64,000 nucleotides of DNA, taken from Parus major (lineage: Eukaryota; Chordata; Aves; Passeriformes; Paridae). Positions 35,544 to 48,099 of this stretch are shown here, one piece after another; the stretch's first letter is position 1; each line of letters begins with the position of its first letter. Location of the stretch: positions 35,748,452 through 35,812,451 of the forward strand of contig NC_031776.1 of NCBI RefSeq assembly GCF_001522545.3. Reading direction: 5' to 3'. The notes under the pieces were generated by a model that was not told the DNA's origin, searched no databases, and was given only the letters and a program-made list of their open reading frames with translations. A program made the position numbers and the translations under genes.

Positions 35544-36334
35544 NNNNNNNNNNNNNNNNNNNNNNNNNNNNNNNNNNNNNNNNNNNNNNNNNNNNNNNNN
35601 NNNNNNNNNNNNNNNNNNNNNNNNNNNNNNNNNNNNNNNNNNNNNNNNNNNNNNNNNNNNNNNNNNNNNNNNNNNNNNNNNNNNNNNNNNNNNNNNNNNN
35701 NNNNNNNNNNNNNNNNNNNNNNNNNNNNNNNNNNNNNNNNNNNNNNNNNNNNNNNNNNNNNNNNNNNNNNNNNNNNNNNNNNNNNNNNNNNNNNNNNNNN
35801 NNNNNNNNNNNNNNNNNNNNNNNNNNNNNNNNNNNNNNNNNNNNNNNNNNNNNNNNNNNNNNNNNNNNNNNNNNNNNNNNNNNNNNNNNNNNNNNNNNNN
35901 NNNNNNNNNNNNNNNNNNNNNNNNNNNNNNNNNNNNNNNNNNNNNNNNNNNNNNNNNNNNNNNNNNNNNNNNNNNNNNNNNNNNNNNNNNNNNNNNNNNN
36001 NNNNNNNNNNNNNNNNNNNNNNNNNNNNNNNNNNNNNNNNNNNNNNNNNNNNNNNNNNNNNNNNNNNNNNNNNNNNNNNNNNNNNNNNNNNNNNNNNNNN
36101 NNNNNNNNNNNNNNNNNNNNNNNNNNNNNNNNNNNNNNNNNNNNNNNNNNNNNNNNNNNNNNNNNNNNNNNNNNNNNNNNNNNNNNNNNNNNNNNNNNNN
36201 NNNNNNNNNNNNNNNNNNNNNNNNNNNNNNNNNNNNNNNNNNNNNNNNNNNNNNNNNNNNNNNNNNNNNNNNNNNNNNNNNNNNNNNNNNNNNNNNNNNN
36301 NNNNNNNNNNNNNNNNNNNNNNNNNNNNNNNNNN
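35544..36334. other. Assembly gap (791 N)
   Basis: A run of N between a 30-bp tandem repeat and an AT-rich (TA)n-like stretch. Frames spanning it are artefacts. Confidence 0.99.
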
Positions 36335-36430
36335 AATATAAAATATATATAATATATAATATATAATATATTTTATATATAAATATATATACATATAATT
36401 TATAAATTATATAAATATAATATTTTAAAT
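36335..36430. repeat. AT-rich low-complexity DNA
   Basis: Imperfect (TA)n/(AATATATA)n to the right of the gap. Confidence 0.9.
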
Positions 36431-39400
36431 ATTTTTTTTTACCTATTCCTGTGGTTTTATATGAATTTATTATTGTTTTATGTATTTTTAAATATTTAAC
36501 GGGGTTGAATTTATTTTTGCACGTTTTATTTTCGCTACACCTACCAAGCTCTTTGTTTTTGTGCATGACCAGCCTTCCCCAACCCTCAATATTTCACCAG
36601 AGGGAGTTTGTTTTCCTGGGATTCTCACGTTCACATAACAAGATTCTAAAGCCAAAGCAGTGCAGGGCTGGATTTCACAGAAATCCCACCTGCTTTTAGG
36701 GCTCTCCTTCTTCCCAGACGTACATTTGGGGCTAAACTGCCGGGGAAGCAGATGCCAGTCTGCAGATATTAAGAGTTAATATCTCTTGAGATGTCTTCAT
36801 GCTCTTAAGGAGCTTCCAGCCCTCCCCGGGAAGATCCAAGGCGGCGCAGGAGTGGGTGAGCGCGGGGTTGGGATCCAGCCTTGGCAGCCATCCATAAATA
36901 TCCACTTTGGACCCTTGGGATACCCACTGGGATTTTGTGGAGGTTATTTTGTCCAAGGAGGTTGTTTGGTGGAGAAGTTTTGGGGTATCCATGGAGGCAG
37001 GAACGAGGAGAGGTTTGTGGCGAGTTCCTCACGTCCCAAGGAAAGGTTAAGTGGCCTTGTCGTCCTCATTTTACCTCCTGTGTCTGCTGGGTGATGTGTC
37101 CATCCACAGGTAAAGATACAAAAAACATTTTAAATATCTATTTCATCCATCTAAAATATCTATTTTATATAACTCTATGAAACCTGTTCACAAATACAGA
37201 GATCTCTATATTGGTCAGTTGGCCTTCAAGGATTGAGAAGGTTTTAAAGTTGTTTTTTCCAGCTGCAGTTTAAGTATAGAACTTCCATTGCTATTAAGTT
37301 ATTTTCAGTTTGTATTTACCAAGCCATGCACTGCTTAAATGTTTAACAGGGTACAAAGCATCTTTGGGGCATTTTACAGTGTTTTAAAAATATCACCATT
37401 TTTTTTTAATTTTTTTTTTTTTTTAAGAAAACAGAGGTTTTAAACATCTTCTACCTTGGGTTTAGAGCTAAAGTTCAAGTGGAAAAAGGGAAAGAGGTGG
37501 TTTTTCAGTGGTTTTTGTCCTCAGGAGTGGTTTTTTTGGTTTGTGGAATTGCTTTTTGGAGGAAATTTTAATTAAGGCAACCAAGAGTGTTATTAAATGA
37601 ATATTTACCTGCTTTGCTGTTTATATACACTAAAATATTTTATCTGGAAATGACATTTGGTGCTGCTTGGTTTGGTGTTCAAGGCCTTGGCTTTTTGGAA
37701 GTGTTGAAATAAAAACCTTGAGCATGACCCAGTTTAACAGCAAATTCCCAGCAACATTCCTGGCTCCAAGGACACCACGAGCCCCATGTCTGAGCAAGCT
37801 GCTTTTTACAACTTTGGGTCTTATCCTGATTCATAATTTGATTTTTTTTTCCATGGTTGGATACCTTAAAAACTTAAAACTTTTATTTCTTTTTTTCTCG
37901 GTTGGATTTTGGGTTTTTTGGGGTTTTTTGGTGTCTGGTGAGGCACTGATGGGAGTGTGGGGTTTTCCTTGGCTGAGGCAGCTGGAGGACGTTCCCATCA
38001 CAGAATGTTCATTAACTTCCCAACCTTCCCTTCCTTTCCAGCCTGGCCAAATTCCCTGATGGATCCAAGTTTTGTCCAGCTTGACAAAATCCTCTTTTCC
38101 CTAGGAAACCATACTGAAAATGGCATCTGAAGGATGAAAAAGGGGAAAATCAGCAACACCACAGGCTGGATCCAGTTGGGTTTTTCCCTGTCTCCAGTGA
38201 AAGGGGACTGGGGGAACCATGGGGTGGGATTTGGTGGTGGGATTTGAGGTGGGAAACCCCCGTGGATGGAGCTGGGCGTCGTTTCTCCCCTCACCTTGAA
38301 AGTCTGCTGGCAGTAAAACTTTTTAGCACTTCTAATAATTGAAAAGTCCTGATTTCCTTGCTGGAATTAAGTGCCTTTTAGTGGATTAGTTTGAATCACA
38401 TCCACTAAGAGCTTGATCATCTGCCAGCCCCGAGAGTTGGGCCAAAGCTTTGTAAATTAATGAGCTCAAGGTGATTAGGACAGGTTTGGGTGCTTTGGAC
38501 CCTGCACCAAATTGTCCCCGTGCGAGGTGTGGAGCTCCGGGTGTCTGCCACTTCTTTTTCCCATTTTCATTTGAATTCCTTGGCTGGGAGGGGGTTTTGG
38601 GAAGGGATTTTCCTGGCTTGGCTGCCAAAAATATGAAGGGAACCATTGATGTCACATGAAAATTATGTCGAGGTGCCAAAAATAGGAGCAATATTATAAC
38701 CACACTTGTTGCTGGGATGATTCCAATTCCAGTCTCAATTCAGGGTCATTTGTCCTTACATCCAGGATCAATCCATGGGATGTTTCATGGGAAGATGAAA
38801 CACCTGGAACCTCTGTGGGAAGAGGTTTTTAAGTCTTGCAGCAACGTTTTTGTGTGGCTTTCAGGAGCGGAAGAATGTCTTGGGACAAATATGTTGGTGC
38901 ATCTTTATATAAAAAAGTGTGGGATTTTCCCAGAGTTTCGTGGACACCGGAGCATCTTCCCCATGGATTCTTGGCTCAGAGTCAAGGAGAGGAACTGAGC
39001 TTTTATTACCCAACAGGGCAAGTTGTGGGGATGGCTTTGGCATGCACTTCATGTGTAATTTATTTTTAAAATGTGGTAATTTGCAGTAAAATGTGGCTCT
39101 CCTTGGAGGCAGGGAAGAATCTGGTGTTTGCTAAACTCTCAGGTGACAGAAGAATGAAAAGTGTGCACATCCAAATTCACACTGGTGTTTGGGGTCCCAA
39201 GGACATTCTGATGGATTTGAGAGCCTCATTCCCGAGGCTGATCCCACACCTCCCTGCTGGTTTGCATCCTGCATCTTCAGGAAACGAGAGCAATTCCAAA
39301 CCATTGACTTCAGTTTTGTCCTGCTTGGTTTAAAGTTCCTGATAATTGTGTTCATTGTTGCCAGTGTTTATCTCCAGTTTTTCTTCCTGACCAACATCCA
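36431..39400. other. Non-coding sequence, nothing recognised
   Basis: Unique DNA without recognised exons or repeats beyond short homopolymers. Confidence 0.4.
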
Positions 39401-39954
39401 TGGAGGAGAGTTGGAATTAGAGAATTCTTTCCAATCCAAACCATTCCATAATTCCTATTCTCATTGCTTTTCCAAGGAGACCTTTCCTCACAGTCCTTCC
39501 CATGTTTCTCTGAGCATGGTTTATGTTGTTAGGTACCAGAAGCTTTCTCGAGGGAGGATTATTTTCAAGGTGATCAGTCCTGAAAAGATTCCATGTGCTT
39601 CCAGCAGCTGTCAGCAGGATCTGGCAGGGCTGGCCCAGCGCTCTCAGGTCTGTCTGAGCTTTGTTCATTTGCTGGATTTTTCACCTTATTTTTGTGTGTT
39701 TTGGGTGAGAATTTAATAACAGCTTATTCTTTCCAAATCCAAAATCCCTGCAGCTCATCTGACTGGACAGAGCAGCAATTCCTGATTTTGTTCTGGGTCT
39801 CTGATGTATAAAATTAAGCACTGAGGTTGCTTAAAGGAAACATCACCATCACCAGGTCTTGGGCTGCTGTGCTGAGGGAGAAATCTCCCGAGTCCAGCCC
39901 TTCATGGGTGGAACTGCGGCAAATCCTGGAGATGATGGGGTGAGAATTTGGATT

Positions 39955-40117
39955 ATCCCTCAGGTGAGACCCCACCTGCAGAGCTGCCTCCAGCTCTGGG
40001 TCCAACATCAGAAGATGCTGGAGCAGGTCCAGAGGAGGCCCTGGAGCTGCTCCGAGGCTGAAGCCCCCTTGGAGCCAGGCTGGGAGAGCTGGGAATGTTC
40101 CCCTGGAGAAGGGAAGG
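39955..40117 (+). mobile_element. CR1 LINE fragment, left of gap
   Basis: 'caggtgagaccccacctgca', 'ctccagctctgggtccaaca', 'ctggagcaggtccagaggag' and 'gggagagctgggaatgttcc' follow the order of the CR1 3' coding/UTR region. The copy runs into the N gap and resumes at 40367, so it is one of the longest CR1 copies here (about 0.6 kb including the gap). Confidence 0.85.
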
Positions 40118-40366
40118 NNNNNNNNNNNNNNNNNNNNNNNNNNNNNNNNNNNNNNNNNNNNNNNNNNNNNNNNNNNNNNNNNNNNNNNNNNNNNNNNNNN
40201 NNNNNNNNNNNNNNNNNNNNNNNNNNNNNNNNNNNNNNNNNNNNNNNNNNNNNNNNNNNNNNNNNNNNNNNNNNNNNNNNNNNNNNNNNNNNNNNNNNNN
40301 NNNNNNNNNNNNNNNNNNNNNNNNNNNNNNNNNNNNNNNNNNNNNNNNNNNNNNNNNNNNNNNNNN
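40118..40366. other. Assembly gap (249 N) inside a CR1 copy
   Basis: A run of N; both flanks are CR1. Confidence 0.99.
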
Positions 40367-40566
40367 TGGATGGGAGATTGGGAATTGGGAATTCCTGGCT
40401 GGGAGGGAGGTGAGGGGCTGGGATGGAATTCCCAGAGGAGCTGTGGCTGCCCCTGGATCCCTGGAATTGTCCAAGGCCAGTCTGGAGCAGTCGGGGACAG
40501 TGGGAGGTGCCATGGCAGGGGTGGGATGGGATGATCCACAGGTCCCTTCCCACCCATTCCATGGTC
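40367..40566 (+). mobile_element. CR1 LINE 3' end, right of gap
   Basis: 'gggattcctggctggg'-like start, then 'agctgtggctgcccctggat', 'ttgtccaaggccagtctgga', 'gtgccatggcaggggtggga' and 'ccacaggtcccttcccaccc'. Continues the copy at 39955. Confidence 0.88.
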
Positions 40567-41261
40567 ACAGAGCCCATGGTGTCTCCAGCTGTGGTTGGAG
40601 GCTGCACCTTCCACCCCATCCTGGTTTGGGAAAGGAGCAGCTCGTTGGGAATGGCTGAGCTGAGAGCTCCTGCCAGGATCCCTCTGTGTCTCTGCCCTGA
40701 TTTAAACACATCCCAGAAGAGCCCACTCTGGATTTCTGCTCCATGCAGGAGCTGATGCTGAGATAAGATGGACATTGAGATTCCTATGAACCCTCGGGGT
40801 AGCACTGGAAAAATGCTCTTTTGTTCCCAGTTTTGCACAGGAAACTCATTTTGGCTTCTTTTAATATCACAGCTCGAGCTGGCAGGGAGTCAGAACTTCA
40901 GCTCCATGACCTCATATCTCTGGCACAGAGCGTGGCTTGGAGCTCCACAAACCTGATAATACATGAAAAATGTGAAATATCTGCAAGTCTCTCATAACAG
41001 GAGAAGGTTGTACAGCACATTTTTGATTTCTTCTCTTCTGTTTTGAGATGAAAAATGAATTTTTCTGAGCTGTGATCGGGGTTCCAGAGGATGAGCAAGC
41101 TTGGGGGGATGTTCTGGGTTCTGCTCTGTCCCCTCTGTGGTTTTTGGGACTGAAAATCCACCTGATCTCCCAGAGTGGTGCCTCCACCTGGGCTGGGATC
41201 TGCTGTTTTATCAGGGATTTGTAGCCATCAGGGCTGCAGGTGATGCCTTTCATGAATTTAG

Positions 41262-41356
41262 GAAGGGGTCTTAAAGCTCATCCCATTCCAACCCCAGCCA
41301 CAGGCACCTTCCACTATCCCAGGTTGCTCCAAGGCCTGTTCAACTTTGCCTTGGAA
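41262..41356 (-). mobile_element. CR1 LINE 3' tail fragment, antisense
   Basis: 'ggaaggggtcttaaagctca', 'tcccattccaaccccagcca' and 'ccactatcccaggttgctcc'. Confidence 0.8.
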
Positions 41357-42097
41357 TTTTATTTTTATTATTTTACTTTTTGTATTTAAAAATTATTATT
41401 TACTAAAAAAACTATAAAGGAAACACTTAAATAATGGATTATTTTCTATTCTGAGGCAAACAATTTTCGTGGCCAGGCTGGGAAAAATTTTAGGATTGAA
41501 AGTGTGCAGGTGTGGAAGAACCAAATTCTCTGTGGAGGGATGAGACCTTTCCTGCTCATCTGTTAATTCTGTTGCATAGAGGAGAAAGCCTGGATTATAA
41601 ACACAAAACCAAACTGTTCAAACTCTATTTGTTTTTTGTTTTTTTAAATTTATTTCTCTGGCATTTTGACCTGGAGCAATGATTTAGGTCAGGTGATTCT
41701 GGTAAATAAAGAAGCAGCAAACATCTGAGCAGAGCTTTTGGGCTGTTCTGGAGATGAGTGGTTGAGGCAGATGAGTTGGAGCACGATTTTGAGGGATTTT
41801 TTGTAGAAGATAACATCTCTGAGCTGGCAGGCTCCTGAATTCCTGGTGATATTCCAAAAAAACCTTGGGAAAGAGGACTTTGCAATGCCAAGGGGATGAG
41901 ACATTTGCATCTTGCAGGAAGCAGGGCAGATGAGGAGAGGTTTAAAGTTTAATTAACACCAAGGAGGGGTTAGGTCTTAATTGATGTGCCACAAAAAGCT
42001 TCTGTTTTCCCCATTTGGTTACGAGGTGAGGTGGAAAGAGATGTGGGGCTTGCAGGGCCTGAAGGGGCTCCAGGAGAGCTGGAGAGGGACTGGGGAC

Positions 42098-42330
42098 AAG
42101 GGATGGAGGGACAGGAGCCAGGGAATGGCTCCCAGTGCCAGAGGGCAGGGATGGATGGGATATTGGGAATTGGGAATTCCCAGAGCAGCTGTGGCTGCCC
42201 CTGGATCCCTGGAAGTGCCCAAGGCCAGGCTGGAGCAGCCTGGGATGGTGGGAGCTGTCCCTGCCATGGCAGGGGTGGGGTGGGACGGTGTTTAAGGTCC
42301 TTCCAACCCAAACCAGTCTGGGATTCCATA
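42098..42330 (+). mobile_element. CR1 LINE 3' fragment
   Basis: 'gggatattgggaattgggaa', 'agcagctgtggctgcccctg', 'gcccaaggccaggctggagc' and 'ttaaggtccttccaacccaa' with 'accagtctgggattcc' at the tip. Well preserved. Confidence 0.92.
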
Positions 42331-45300
42331 AAAATTGTTCAAAACACTTGGGTTTGTCCCCATCCTGGACATCCCATTCCCTTCCCGCCTCAGCTCCTGT
42401 TCCCTTTCCCTGCTGATCTCAGGCAATGTCCAGCTCTTTGTCCCAGCTCCTGGCTGTGTTTGTGCTTCACTCCCCTCATTTTTATGGTTATTTTCATTTT
42501 TGTATAACCCAAACCAGGGTTTTCCATTCCCCTGGGCACTGGGCGATGGCCCCGTGACCCTCGGGATTTCTCTCATGGGCATTCCAGGAAGATCCTCAAT
42601 TATTTTCCCACCCCTTTTCATCTGAGACCATTTTTAGGAAGCTTTATTCATGCCAGCATTATTTCTGCCACAAAACAGAAATATTCTGCTTATTGTGAAT
42701 AAAATGTTGTTATTTTGGAAAAATTTCTGTTATCCAGGCACTGTTGTTTCAGGGAAATTCACTTTTCCTATCCCTGGGCACAGGGTTATTTGCAGTTAAC
42801 TCTGAATAAACACAGTAAATATTCCATGAGCTCCTGGGAATTATTTCTGGTGGGTTGGAGCAACAATTGGATGAAAAAAATTAAAAAATAAACCACAAAA
42901 AATCCCCCTAAAACCCACCAAAATAACAGAGAAAACAACACAAAAAAAAAATATTTTCTGACATGGCTTAAAATTTATAAGGTTTGTTTTGGGGTGAAAT
43001 CCATGAGGATGAGAGCCTGGTTCTCTGCTGGCAGAACTGTTGAGCAGCTTGATAAATATTTATTTATTAAATAAATATTTATTTATCTATTTATTCTTAC
43101 TAAAAATTAAATTTATGCCTCAGCTTTCTGACCTGCTGGCAGACAATTATAGATCATGGCAATATTTTCCCTTTTTAACTGTGGGCTATAACAGGATCTT
43201 TCATTATAATATTGTATTGTGCCCATACTTCAATATTTAATAATTTTTAATAATTTAATAATAATTTTTAATATAAATTTAATAATTTTAACACATTAAA
43301 ATTGATTGACAGTGTTTCTCTACAAACAAAATGCAGGGAGGGCAACGAACTTGTGTAAAAATTGAATGAAAATATTAAATCTACAAGGAAATGAGTGCTG
43401 GGGGAGTGAAATGTTCCTGGAGTTTTCTAAAGTTAATGCACTTTATAAATAGTTTCCTCCAAACTCAACTTGGAACAGCAAAATTGTTCATTTTAGCTTC
43501 AGAATAATGGATTAAAATTAAAATTAATTTGGTTATTCATTTTGTCCATCTGTAAATTGTAATGACTTAAACAAAAAGGAGTGACTTTCTGCACAAGGGT
43601 AAAGAATTTTCTGTGGGAAGGCACCTACACTGCTCATCTTTCCAGGACATTTATGTGATAGAATCCAGGGAGAAACCCCAAATTTCCATCTTGGGAATAT
43701 CCACGGAGACCCCTCATTGTGATGTTGGAAGTTTGGAACTGTCCTGGGAGCGGTGGCTAAAATGGGGATGGTGATTTAGAGCTTCCCATCGTGCTGGGGA
43801 TGAGTTTTCTCTTAATTAGAATTTTTTTTTGTTGAAAAAATAAAGGAATTAAATTGATTTTTCTGGGAGGAAAAGTGGCAATTAATTTGCCTTGGGATTG
43901 AAATAACACTGAGTGTTCTTATGGAGAAGAAGGTTTGTTTTGGGTTCTGCTGGGTTTTGTTTTTCTGGAAAAACTAATAAAGATCTTCATGAATTAAGGA
44001 TTTGTTTACCCCATGGATTAACCAGACAGCTGAAAGTACATTAATTGGTCAGTTCTCATTTGGGTTTATTTCATATTATTTAATGATATGTAGCTTTTCT
44101 AATTTATACCAAATAAAATACACATTAAAACTGGAGCGGGATGACTTTGAGCAAAGCTTTTGGAGGAAAATATTTGAAATTTGGTGTCCCAGGACACAAA
44201 ATACAAAATGAGATGAATTTGGCTCTTTAAATACAACTAATTATGGCAATTTCTGCAAAGAGATTTACAACAGAATCTGTTGCGGTCCTTAAGGAGCAAA
44301 GAGTGGCAGCAGAAATAATAAAATAGAACAAGAAACTCTTATTTATTTTGACGTAGAAACTCAGATAAATTTGGATTTATCCAGATTATCCAAACACGAG
44401 CTACTTTATCAAGATAAAAATGAGAACGAGGTACTTATCTAAAGGATCCTTGAAGGAGGGTCGTTGGTCTTTAGATTTTACGGAGATTTCGGAATTGTAC
44501 AGCTGGGAATGGCCAGGCCATCCCCAATTCCCAATTATTTCCATGAGGGTTTTTCCATGAGGCATCTTGTCCAGCCTGGTTTGAGATGTGCTCTTTGGAA
44601 AGGTGGAGAGCAGAGGTGTTGTCCTCCCAAGTGTCCTCTCCTTTTGTGGCTTCCCTGGATTTCGGGTGCGTTGTGCCAAAGGGTCGGGAAATAAAAAATG
44701 GGATGAACTCTGGGTGAACTGCCAGGGGCAGGGAGCTCTTCCATGGCCTCATCCCTGCGTGTCCAGGGCTGGAAAAGTGACACATGGTGCTTGTTAACTG
44801 CTACGTGCATATATTAAATTATTTGGGGCAAACCACGGTATTACAGCAGGAATTGGGAAAAGCAGGATTCATTAATATCTCATAATTGAGGCAAGGAATA
44901 ATAACAGTGCAATCAATGATGGGTCAAAACACTTCTCAGAGGGGAGAAAGCTGGAATTTTAGCCGGGTTCATAACAATAAAAGCTCATTTGTGCGAGGTG
45001 ATGGTGGCGGGGCTGAGCCCTGGCGCTGCTCTGAGCTGGTTTTCGGGCGGCTGTGGCTCGGTGCCTAATCTAGCATGGCAAATGTGCGAGGTGATGTCCC
45101 AGAGGAACTGTCACAAATCCCGCCAGAGAGTGGGGACACAATGGTGCAGATTGATGTCTGGCTTTATTAAAGCACAGTTTGGTGCAGGAGGGACAAACTC
45201 CCTCTTTCATGTCAGCCTCCAATCAGTTTCTTATCAATACTTTTGGCTCAAAGATACTGAATGCAGAATTGCAGGGAAATGGGAGGGGAGGAAAAAAATA

Positions 45301-47160
45301 TCTTTTGGAGGTGCCCTTTTCACCAATTAGATTTGGAGATGTCACTAAGCTGGGGTTTAATTTGGCCCGAGCACGCTTGGTTAATTGGGTAGAATTCATT
45401 TTTGTAATCAGGAGGGTTTGGAGCTTTGGTTTTCTGCTTTGGTCTCCTCCCAATTATCCCTAGAACAGTCTCACAGCCAGAGACAGAGTCCTGCCCGCTG
45501 GAAAATGATGGGATTGTTTGGAGACCTATTTCCCCCATCATCCCAATGACCCTCCCTTGTAATTTTCTTACTATGTGAATTATTTTTTGCTGTAGCACAA
45601 ACAAAATGCTCCAGGAGTTTACCCAGGATGACTTTGGGCTCAGCAACTGTTCCTTTGATCCTTTAAAAATACTGAGGATCCTCCTGCTTCCAAGGTTGTT
45701 GACATAATAAATATTTCATCTTAAAATGTCATCTCATTCTGCTGAAAGTGCTGTTCCCATGTACCTGCCAAGCTGGAACATGGACTAGAAAAGCGTTTTC
45801 TTGACGGGTTTCATGTCTTGGTTGCAGCTTTGATTATTTTCCAGCTCTTGTCATAAACATGGAACATGTTCTCCTGTTGTTGTTTTTTTAATTTTTATTT
45901 CCCTTGTTTCTTTGGCATTGTTTTGGCTGAGTTTTATTCTCTCACACTGCATTATTTCCCTTTTTCCCAGTAACTGGCATGCTCTTGCTTGGTTTAAGTA
46001 GGAAAGATGGCCCAGGATGCTGTTTCCACATGGAGCAAAATTTAATTTCAATTAAATTAAAATTTAATTACATTAGTTCCTTGGGACTTCATTTTGCTTA
46101 TCTGCAGGAGAACATCACCTGCCCCCTTCACCAACTCTGGACCAGCAGTCAGAGCCTCCCTGTCCTGAAATTCCTGCCCCTCCCTCCTTTTGCCACAGGA
46201 GCTTCCTGAGGAGAAGGGAATGTGTGATCCACAGAAATCTCATCCCTGCCTTGGGAAGAGGAGCCCTTTCAGCTCCACCAGTGAACTCAAATATTTATTT
46301 AGGGAATGATTTAGCTGCTCTCCTCCCCTTGGCCATTGGAACTCGGTAACTGAGGGTTTTCACTTCGTATTAGCAGGGAAACCCCAGGATTTCTGTGCTC
46401 ACGCATGGTTTCCTTGTCCTGTCTCTGTGGAGCCAGGCTGTCTGGGGGCTCTCCTTGCATTGAGGTCAGCCTGTGTGCTGAGGGGCTTCCAAAATTCCCA
46501 AACTGAGCAAAACCCTGATCTCCCACATCCCCCTGGACTTTCTGCCCTTCCTGCCTCTATTGCTGACCACGCAAAACCCCAGGAATTGGTCTTGAAATGA
46601 TCTGTTTGCATCATCCATGCCCGTTTTCCTGCTGATTCAGAGGTGTTCATGGTCATGGGTTTGAATATTCCATATATTTAATAATTGATATTTAATATTA
46701 ACTATAATAATAAATATTAGTAATGTTAATAATATTAATAATTAATATTTCATTAATATTAATATTTAAAGGAAGGAAAAAGTGGTGTTCCCTGCACCAC
46801 ATTCATGGAGTAAAATGGGAATGAATTATGTCTAGCTTGGAATATTTCACCTGCTCAGCTTGACAATTTATTTGCAGAAATTGCATTTTCTTATATCATG
46901 GCCTGCCTGAATTTTAAGTTCATTTTTTCCCCCCCCGTCCTTAATACCAAATATTAAGTGTCTTAGACATTCCACTAAAATGTATTTATTCCATCCCTGT
47001 GTTTTTCTGAAGCCTAGCTAGCCCGAGGATGAATAGAAGTGACATTTTACCCCAAATCATTAAAAGATGAAGGACCTGAGGAAAGTTTTGCTGGTGGGAC
47101 TGAAAATGTGAGTGATTGAGGTTGAAAATAGGAGCCAAGTGCTGGCTGTAAAATAACCTT
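42331..47160. other. Non-coding sequence, nothing recognised
   Basis: Unique DNA, A/T-rich at 43040-43310 and 46660-46760. No exon, RNA gene or transposon recognised. Confidence 0.4.
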
Positions 47161-47169
47161 GGAATCACA

Positions 47170-47410
47170 TCCTGTGAAAGATTAAATTGCATCCGAGGGA
47201 AGGCGGCGTGAGAGGGAACATATTGTCCCCCCCTTCACTTCCCCAGGTCCGGGGCTTTTAGCTCAATGAACTCCAGGCTTTGTAATTAGCAGCAAGGCGA
47301 TTAGATGGGCCACGTTCCTGGGAGTAATTAGTGCACTAATTGTGTTTGATTGTTTAATTACTCTTGCTCACTGCAATTGAGGAGAGGCAGTGAACCCCTC
47401 TGCAAGAGCT
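47170..47410. promoter_or_regulatory. Candidate enhancer: cluster of homeodomain-type TAATTA motifs
   Basis: Within 150 bp there are TAATTAG, GATTAG, TAATTAGTGCACTAATT and TTAATTA, with a perfect 16-bp palindrome at 47326-47341. Base composition is balanced rather than AT-rich, so the motifs do not simply reflect composition. Function inferred only from motif density. Confidence 0.4.
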
Positions 47411-48099
47411 CTGAGAGGTTCTTTGGATACAAGAGCTTCACTTTGTGCCATTTTATGGGGAGGGGGATGTACATTTAACCATTCCTGGGGTGAAACAGAC
47501 AATAAAATCCCCTAAATGGCACGTGGAAAAAAAATCTGGATTTGGAGGCAATGCATAAGAACTCCAGGTTTTTTTCCATAACCTTTTTATGTGCGTGGTG
47601 GGAACCAAAAGAAATAAATAGAATAGACAAAAAGGTTGGGCAGGATAAAGAAGAAGGGGAAAAAGGCAATTAGAGCTGGAGAAATTGCAAATAGTCCTTG
47701 GGATTGTTGTCTGGGATTTGGCACAGCTGCCAGATGGAAAACATTCCATCGCCATTCCCATTTGTCTTTGGATAGTGATGGCACAGGCAGAGAGCTGGGC
47801 TTCGATTTGGAAGCTGGAAGGGGATGAAGACGAACCCAAATATTCTAAATTTGGCGATGGACAGTCCAGCCTGTAGCTTTGTGTGACCTGGAAGAAAGGC
47901 AGGAGGAAAATCTGCGGAGTTATTTGCAAAAGTCACACCGGGGAGGTGCATGAGGCGGAATTCCTGGAGAAGGGAAGACTCTGCTTCCAGGAACAGCTCT
48001 TCCAGCCTCGTCAGGCTGCTCAGCGTTCCCATGGACTTGTTTCCCACTGAGGAATAATCATCCTAAGGCAGAGGAAGGATGGCCCAGCTGACCCTGCAC

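Noticed and set aside
39189..39716. 175-residue + strand frame with a hydrophobic stretch (FLIIVFIVASVYLQ)
   Set aside because: No known family, no conserved motif, no start or splice context. Length is within chance for this composition.
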